This document shows positions 14,475 to 19,161 of a DNA stretch of 19,161 nt, one piece after another (position 1 is the first letter of the stretch; the number at the start of each line of letters is the position of its first letter). The stretch is from positions 1 through 19,161 of the forward strand of contig CAYRZP010000030.1 of NCBI GenBank assembly GCA_964428885.1. The letters run 5' to 3'. The notes under the pieces were generated by a model that ran no database searches, was not told the DNA's origin, and was given only the letters and a program-made list of their open reading frames with translations. A program made the position numbers and the translations under genes. This stretch comes from JAQVQN01 sp964428885 (GTDB lineage: Bacteria; Verrucomicrobiota; Kiritimatiellia; RFP12; UBA1067).

Positions 14475-15317
14475 ATGAAAAATCAAATCCTGTATCTGGG
14501 CCCTGAAGGCACGCACTCGCACGAGGCGGCCCTGAACCGTTTCGGCGGCAACGCGATGTTGATCCCGTGTTTTTCGCATGAGGAGATTTTCGAAAGGCTT
14601 TGCGGATCTTGCCGGAGCGGACGTCCCATGGCGATCGTGCCTGTGGAGAATTCCAGCGAAGGCCCTGTCACGCAGACACTGGACCAGTTGTCGGCTTGCC
14701 CGCGTGTCACCATCACGGAAAGTTTCTCGGTCAACATACGCCACCACCTGCTGGTGCCGCGCGGCCTCAGGAGCAAATCCGAGATCAAACGCGTATACAG
14801 CCATCCGCAGGCTCTCGGCCAATGCCGCGCTTCGCTGCAGGCCTACCTGCCGGGGGCCGAGCGGCAGCCGGAGTCAAGCACCGCCGCCGCCGCGCTGCGG
14901 GTCGCGCGGGAATGCGATTCCGCCGCGCTGGCCTCGTCCGCCGCCGCGGCCATCAACGGGCTCAAGATCCTGAAGCGCGACATGCAGGACAGCCGGGACA
15001 ACGTGACCCGCTTCTTTGTCGTGACGGCCGGCCGCGCCCGGCCCGCGCCGCCGCCTTCGGCAGAGTGCCGCTCGCTGATCCATCTGGTCATCGGAAACCG
15101 TCCCGGGGCCTTGCTGCACGCGCTGGCGCCTTTCGACGCGAGCGGCGTCAACCTGACCTTCATCCAGAGCCGGCCCCTGCCAGGCCGCCCCTGGGAATAC
15201 GGGTTCTTCATAGAAGCCGCGACCGATTGGAAAACCGCGTCCGCTGAGGCCGCCTGGCGCCTGGTGCTTGCACTCTCCGAATCAGGCCGCAAAATCGGCA
15301 CCTACCCGGTCACTTGA
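14475..15317 (+). CDS. pheA: prephenate dehydratase with C-terminal ACT domain (monofunctional)
   Basis: It converts prephenate to phenylpyruvate, the committed step to phenylalanine. The catalytic part (~4-185) shows LGPEGTHSHEAA at 8-19, VPVENSSEG at 55-63 and the hallmark DNVTRFFVV at 175-183. The ACT part (~199-278) shows GNRPGALLHALAPF at 207-220 and VNLTFIQSRP at 225-234. No chorismate mutase domain is fused, so that activity must come from elsewhere. The ACT motif normally reads ESRP and is needed for Phe binding; here it is QSRP, which could weaken feedback inhibition. The 280-residue length is standard. AAGG (14464-14467) is 7 nt before ATG. It lies 153 bp after DAHP synthase on the same strand with no convincing promoter between, which suggests shared control by the aromatic leader. 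Confidence 0.94.
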   Translation: MKNQILYLGPEGTHSHEAALNRFGGNAMLIPCFSHEEIFERLCGSCRSGRPMAIVPVENSSEGPVTQTLDQLSACPRVTITESFSVNIRHHLLVPRGLRSKSEIKRVYSHPQALGQCRASLQAYLPGAERQPESSTAAAALRVARECDSAALASSAAAAINGLKILKRDMQDSRDNVTRFFVVTAGRARPAPPPSAECRSLIHLVIGNRPGALLHALAPFDASGVNLTFIQSRPLPGRPWEYGFFIEAATDWKTASAEAAWRLVLALSESGRKIGTYPVT

Positions 15318-15343
15318 GAGCCGCCTGTCTGCCTGACTTGGAG

Positions 15344-15518
15344 GGAGCGCGGGCGTCCTCGCCCGCTGTGTGGGCACTGACTGGGAGCGCGGGCGTCCTC
15401 GCCCGCTGTGTGGGCACTGACTGGGAGCGCGGGCGTCCTCGCCCGTATGTGAAACTTCTGGCGACCGCTATTCTGTCGTCTGGCCGCAGGCAATAGCGGG
15501 CGGGGACGCCCGCGCTCC
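15344..15518. repeat. GGAG-type REP-like array: three 40-bp tandem units plus one inverted copy
   Basis: Each unit starts GGAG, then C, then stem gcgggcg, loop tcct, stem cgcccgc. Units begin at 15344, 15384 and 15424, exactly 40 bp apart, with identical 17-bp linkers after units one and two. Unit three changes its last stem base. An inverted copy at 15496-15518 differs only in the loop (tccc). Between unit three and the inverted copy, ccgctatt (15465-15472) pairs with aatagcgg (15492-15499). A GGAG foot plus GC hairpin, in facing orientation, is the REP/BIME plan. The array fills most of the 316-bp space between pheA and the NIF3 gene; the remaining part, 15519-15633, shows nothing distinct. 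Confidence 0.7.
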
Positions 15519-15633
15519 CGACTCGCCCGACCCCCTTTTTCTCACCAGAAACGATTGATCTTCGCGTAACCGGCCACCAACCGATTGCCGGAACATGATT
15601 GACAATCGTGACAAACCGTGCCAACCTTTGGGC

Positions 15634-16395
15634 ATGAAAGTGCCTCTTGAAGAACTCACGCGGATGCTGGATCAAGAGTTGTCGCTGGACGCCTTCCAAG
15701 ACGTTTCAAACAACGGCCTGCAGATAGCCAACAGCGGCACGGTCACACGTGTCCTGACCGGCGTGGACGCGAGCATGCGCCTGCTGGAAGAGGCGGCGCG
15801 CCGCGGCGCCGACTGCGTGGTCTGCCACCACGGGCTGAGCTGGGGCGACTCGCTCAAGCGCATCACCGGACTGAACCACCGGCTGGTCTCTTTCGCGATC
15901 AAAAACAACATCGCCGTCTACGCAGCGCACCTGCCGCTGGACGCCCACCGTCTATACGGCAACAATGCCCTGATCTGCAAAGCGCTCGGGCTCATCAGAC
16001 TCGAGCCGGCCTTCGAGTATCACGGACAGAAGATCGGCTTCAAAGCCTCCTTCAAAATGCCGGTGCATCTGGCATACTTGTCAACACTGGTGCGCAGACG
16101 AGTCAGCGACGAAATTAAATTTCTTGATTTCGGCAAGCGTATCATCAGGACCGCCGGTGTGGTTTCGGGAGGCGCGGCAGACATGATCGACCAGGCCGCG
16201 GCGATGGGCGCGGACGTCTGTCTGACTGGCGAAGCCAGCCTACAGGGTTACAATCTGGCGGAGCATCTGGCCATTAACGTGATCTTCGCGGGACACTACG
16301 CCACCGAGAAATTCGGGGTTCGGGCTCTGGCCGGACTGATCAAAAGGCGCTGCAGGATTCCGGCCGAGTTCGCTGACTTCGGCATCCTCTACTAG
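15634..16395 (+). CDS. NIF3/DUF34 family dinuclear-metal protein (YbgI-like)
   Basis: A conserved cytosolic metal-binding protein whose family is often annotated as GTP cyclohydrolase I type 2 or NIF3-like; its true reaction is unsettled. Numbering from ATG 15634, metal-site motifs are CHHGLSW at 64-70 (H65, H66), AAHLPLDAH at 97-105 (H99, D103) and AGHYATEKFG at 219-228 (H221, E225), with VCLTGEASL at 195-203 near the C-terminal half. VSNNGLQIA near 24-32 matches the family DNxGLQ start. The 253-residue length fits the short form without the inserted PII-like domain. ATG 15595 would add 13 residues with no family match, so the later ATG is preferred, though its ribosome site is weak. The stop codon overlaps that of the convergent PurF-like gene. 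Confidence 0.88.
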   Translation: MKVPLEELTRMLDQELSLDAFQDVSNNGLQIANSGTVTRVLTGVDASMRLLEEAARRGADCVVCHHGLSWGDSLKRITGLNHRLVSFAIKNNIAVYAAHLPLDAHRLYGNNALICKALGLIRLEPAFEYHGQKIGFKASFKMPVHLAYLSTLVRRRVSDEIKFLDFGKRIIRTAGVVSGGAADMIDQAAAMGADVCLTGEASLQGYNLAEHLAINVIFAGHYATEKFGVRALAGLIKRRCRIPAEFADFGILY

Positions 16396-17879
16396 CCCAT
16401 CGCGGATAAGGCGGCATTGCCCGCTGCGCATTGATGGTCGCAACGCCCGCAACCGTGCGTGCATCCCCCGGGCTTGGAGACGTCCTCGCCGGACCAGCAG
16501 TACGTGCACAACTTCTCGCGCGGCAGACCGATGGCTTCGACAAGGTCATCAAGGCGCTGGTAAGCCAAGGAGGATAGACCCAAGCGCTGTGTTATGCGCC
16601 CGACCATGTCTTTAAAGGGCGTCCCGTCAGGATCAAGGTATGACGCTATATCGGCGTCATCACCTTCAATCTCGCGGATGATGCGGCGCGTGGCCAGATC
16701 CATCACGTTCTTTGAGCGCGAGAAGTTCAGAAAACGGCATTGGTAAAGCAGCGGCGGACAGGCGATGCGCATGTGGATCTCTTTCGCACCGTGATCATAT
16801 AAACGCGTGACCTGATCCTGAAGCTGTGTTCCGCGCACGATCGAGTCGTCACAGAAAATCAAGCGCTTGCCCTTGATCAGCCCCGGGATCGGTATCAGCT
16901 TCATCTGCGCGATCAAGGCGCGCTCTTTCGGATTCGGCGGCATGAAACTGCGCGGCCAAGTCGGCGTGTATTTGACGAACGGGCGCGAGTAGCGTATGCC
17001 AGCCTCCACCGCGTAGCCCAGCGCGTGCGCCACCCCCGAGTCCGGCACTCCGCCGACCGAATCGGCGTCTACCGGATTACGCCGCGCCAGCGCCCCGCCG
17101 CAACGGTAGCGGGCCATCTCCACGTTACGCGCCTCATAAGATGAAGAAGGGTAGCCGAAATAAACCCAAAGGAACGAACAAATAGCCATCTGATCGCAAG
17201 GCGGGAGCACCGTCTCGAAACCTTCGCATGTGCAACGCGCCATCTCGCCCGGGCCGAGTTCATGAACCGGCGCATATCCGAGATTCGCGAAGCAGCATGT
17301 CTCCATCGCCACCGCCAGCGCGTCCTGCTTCATGCCGATCACCACCGGCGTGCGCCCGAAACGATCCCGGACCGCGTACAGCACGCCCGCATCCGTCAGA
17401 ATCAGTATCGAGCAAGAGCCTTCGATCTTCGATTGCGCGTAGCGCACGCCCACTTCCAGAGTCTCCTGCGAGTTGATGAGTGTGGCAACCAGTTCCGTCG
17501 GGTTAACGCCGCCGCGGCTCATTTCCGAAAACTGCACCGAATTCCGCTTGAACATCTCATTCACGAGGAGATTAAGGTTGGTTACAACCCCGACTGTCAC
17601 GATCGCGTAAAGCCCGAGGTGCGACGAGATTATAAGCGGCTGGTCTTCGTTGTCGCTGATCACGCCCAAGCCGCTCTTGCCTTCGAAAGTTTTGAAGTCG
17701 TCTTCGAACTTAGACCGGAACTGCGCGTTCGAAATATCATGTATCGCGCGCTGGAACCCCTTTTCGGCTAGCACTGCCATACCGCCCCGCATCGTGCCGA
17801 GATGCGAGTGGTAATCCGTTCCGAAAAACAGGTCCGCCACGCAATCTTGTGCCGCAATCGCGCCAAAAAAACCGCCCAT
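16392..17879 (-). CDS. PurF-like amidophosphoribosyltransferase paralogue lacking the glutaminase nucleophile
   Basis: It resembles glutamine-PRPP amidotransferase, the first enzyme of purine synthesis. ATG 17879 is chosen because GGAGG sits 5 nt upstream. The protein then begins MGGFFG where active PurF has M-C-G-I/V-x-G (or a propeptide before that Cys), so the nucleophile Cys is Gly. The class II glutaminase fold remains recognisable (HLGTMRGG, GRTPVVIG, ELGPGEM). The PRPP motif FCDDSIVRGT near 342-351 is intact. Cysteines aligning with the four Fe-S ligands of Bacillus-type PurF seem present: ETC near 195, YQC near 381, and CTYC at 458/461. The tail then adds C473, C477, C480 and C484 in a CxxxCxxCxxxC pattern. 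Similar Cys-less homologues occur in Bacteroidetes and Firmicutes. It may be ammonia-dependent or have another role. Length 495. Confidence 0.85.
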   Translation of the reverse strand: MGGFFGAIAAQDCVADLFFGTDYHSHLGTMRGGMAVLAEKGFQRAIHDISNAQFRSKFEDDFKTFEGKSGLGVISDNEDQPLIISSHLGLYAIVTVGVVTNLNLLVNEMFKRNSVQFSEMSRGGVNPTELVATLINSQETLEVGVRYAQSKIEGSCSILILTDAGVLYAVRDRFGRTPVVIGMKQDALAVAMETCCFANLGYAPVHELGPGEMARCTCEGFETVLPPCDQMAICSFLWVYFGYPSSSYEARNVEMARYRCGGALARRNPVDADSVGGVPDSGVAHALGYAVEAGIRYSRPFVKYTPTWPRSFMPPNPKERALIAQMKLIPIPGLIKGKRLIFCDDSIVRGTQLQDQVTRLYDHGAKEIHMRIACPPLLYQCRFLNFSRSKNVMDLATRRIIREIEGDDADIASYLDPDGTPFKDMVGRITQRLGLSSLAYQRLDDLVEAIGLPREKLCTYCWSGEDVSKPGGCTHGCGRCDHQCAAGNAALSAMG

Positions 17880-18024
17880 GTCAGCCTCCGCAAAGATTAA
17901 TGACATTAAAACCGCAAGATCAGCCGTAACGATCGCATACGATACCCGATTGCCGCTCAAGCGTCCAATAAAACCGAAAACGCATCACACTCGCGCCGAT
18001 TTATCCGGCAGACGGCACCTCCGC

Positions 18025-18996
18025 CTAATTGCCCAAGTCAAACACTTCACGCCAGGTAATGGCGTTCTCCTCGTTCAGCATGATTGACAACGGGCGCTCG
18101 CCGTCAAAGCTGAAGGATGCCCACCAGACCGCCGTGGCAAAAGCTCCCGGACCCTGCGCGGGCGCTTCCTTGATTTTTTGCATTACGCATAAAACATAGT
18201 CGCCCGGCGGCATGCCAAAGTGATGTACGCTGCCTTCCGTAATCGCCTGAGAGCGGATACGGAAATACTGCCGGAACAGCGTCTCCATGAAATTGACCGC
18301 GCTGAGTTCGGCGCTCTTGTGCGCATTCTGCTTGTCACGCTTCGATACCTGCACAACCGGACTGAAGTTGCCGCCTGTCGCCCTGGAACGTATGCGCGGC
18401 ACACCCTGTAAAACCATATCCGACGTTTCGGCGTCCACCCGCGCCGCCAGCGCCGCGAATTTGCCGCGCAGCACCTGAAGCTCGATCGCCAATTTTTGAT
18501 CGTAAACGGCGATGCCGATCATCGGCGACTGGTTGATTTTAGCGGCATGCCGCAATGAAACCTCAAGCCGCACGGGCGTCCTGACAACCGTCATGACCGT
18601 CTGGCCGATAGTTACCTTGGCGCCGTTGGTGGCGGAGAAAGGCCCGTATGCCGTCCCCGCGTTTTTTTCCGGCACCAGCTCAAACTGACTTCCGCCTTCC
18701 GTCAAACGCAAGCGATAGGGAGATTGCGCATTACCGACCAACGTATTGTCCGCCAGTTCGTAGGGACCATGTCTGCCGCTCGTCCCGAAATTAAGGTAAA
18801 AGACTGGCGGACGCACGGACACAGGCAACTGTGCCATGATCATCTTCTGGTTAAGTTCTAACGACTGTGGCGAGCGCACAACGGAACTGCGCGCGGACAC
18901 ACCGCCGCGGCCCTGTCCGATATCCAGCGACTGCGACCTGGCTGCCACAACCGCAAACACGCTGACCCCTACCGCCATAAACCGCATGTCAATCAC
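18025..18996 (-). CDS. putative secreted protein of unknown function
   Basis: I do not recognise this 323-residue protein. GTG 18996 is preferred because GGAGG lies 6 nt upstream; ATG 18987 is a close alternative. The N-terminus (RFMAVGVSVFAVVAARSQS) looks like a signal peptide, so export is likely. The mature part is rich in beta-forming and polar residues with no repeats and no further membrane helices. Notable segments are VFYLNFGTSGRHGPYELADN near 65-84, GPFSATNGAKVTIGQ near 118-132, and a C-terminal aromatic part (WWASFSF, LSIMLNEENAITW). The stop is 145 bp upstream of the PurF-like start; the two may or may not share a transcript. No enzyme motif is visible. Confidence 0.7.
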   Translation of the reverse strand: MIDMRFMAVGVSVFAVVAARSQSLDIGQGRGGVSARSSVVRSPQSLELNQKMIMAQLPVSVRPPVFYLNFGTSGRHGPYELADNTLVGNAQSPYRLRLTEGGSQFELVPEKNAGTAYGPFSATNGAKVTIGQTVMTVVRTPVRLEVSLRHAAKINQSPMIGIAVYDQKLAIELQVLRGKFAALAARVDAETSDMVLQGVPRIRSRATGGNFSPVVQVSKRDKQNAHKSAELSAVNFMETLFRQYFRIRSQAITEGSVHHFGMPPGDYVLCVMQKIKEAPAQGPGAFATAVWWASFSFDGERPLSIMLNEENAITWREVFDLGN

Positions 18997-19067
18997 ACCT
19001 CACCTCCATCAATGACCGCCAGACTCGACAAGATCGGCATTTTTCACGCGAAGAATAAAAATCACCT

Positions 19068-19095
19068 TTGACGACCAGCCTTCTTTTGGTATTGT
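19068..19095 (+). promoter_or_regulatory. promoter for tRNA-Gly
   Basis: TTGACG (19068-19073), 16 bp, TATTGT (19090-19095), placing the transcript start near 19102, about 7 nt before the mature tRNA 5' end. Location directly upstream of a stable RNA supports it. Confidence 0.5.
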
Positions 19096-19108
19096 GTGTA
19101 TCACTTTT

Positions 19109-19161
19109 GCGGGCGTAATTCAATGGCAGAATAGGAGCTTCCCAAGCTTCTTACGTGGGTT
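19109..19161 (+). tRNA. tRNA-Gly(CCC), 5' part, truncated by window end
   Basis: The 5' acceptor strand gcgggcg (19109-19115) is followed by ta, a D-stem attc/gaat (19118-19121 with 19129-19132), an anticodon stem ggagc/gcttc (19134-19138 with 19146-19150, one G-T pair), and loop ttcccaa with anticodon CCC at 19141-19143. The T-stem tgggt (19156-19160) begins before the cut. The 3' acceptor strand lies outside, so acceptor pairing cannot be checked. Starting GCGGGCG and the CCC anticodon fit glycine decoding of GGG. Confidence 0.9.

Noticed and set aside
15344..15446. Possible CRISPR array (regular repeats)
   Set aside because: The repeats are tandem with identical linkers and no unique spacers, and no cas genes are near. 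The hairpin plus GGAG foot fits REP-like elements better.

Overview
The window is a GC-rich bacterial chromosome segment, dense in genes and with no sign of phage or insertion-sequence genes. The gene set is a Na+-pumping decarboxylase operon with a secreted-type extension on its beta subunit, a glutaminase-dead PurF paralogue, several REP-like palindrome families and many weak Shine-Dalgarno sites. This suggests an anaerobic, possibly marine or gut Gram-negative, perhaps a PVC-superphylum member such as Kiritimatiellota or Lentisphaerota. That placement is inference from gene style only, not a proven taxonomic call.

Layout. Positions 1-3050 (minus strand) hold one long open frame that leaves the window. 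It joins a GAF-like sensor, a PEP-synthase/PPDK ATP-grasp domain and a nucleotidyltransferase. A 355-bp spacer follows with three kinds of palindrome. Then come glutamate dehydrogenase (3406-4692, minus) and a CPA2 cation/proton antiporter (4922-6934, minus). Divergent from these is a purine/pyrimidine pair, class I dihydroorotase (7180-8451) and purine nucleoside phosphorylase (8456-9301). Next is a gamma-alpha-beta biotin-dependent Na+-pumping decarboxylase operon (9482-13058).

The most interesting region is 13076-15317. It holds a sigma70-like promoter, a 24-codon leader peptide with an FYFSFF run, a near-perfect intrinsic terminator, then a type I-beta DAHP synthase gene and a prephenate dehydratase gene. 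This is the architecture of phenylalanine/tyrosine transcription attenuation, as known for the pheL-pheA leader of enterobacteria, here placed ahead of the first enzyme of the shikimate pathway. Both enzymes also carry N- or C-terminal regulatory domains, so control would act at two levels.

Positions 15344-15518 hold a GGAG-type REP-like array (three 40-bp tandem units plus an inverted copy). A NIF3/DUF34 metalloprotein gene (15634-16395) converges on a PurF-like gene (16392-17879, minus), and their TAG stops share the same CTAG. The PurF-like protein has Gly where the glutaminase Cys belongs, keeps the apparent Fe-S ligands, and has an additional Cys-rich tail. A putative secreted protein of unknown function (18025-18996, minus) and the first 53 nt of a tRNA-Gly(CCC) with its own promoter close the window.

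Metabolically the window links 2-oxoglutarate/glutamate, oxaloacetate/pyruvate with Na+ export, nucleotide synthesis and salvage, and aromatic amino acids. Most of these units look independently transcribed.
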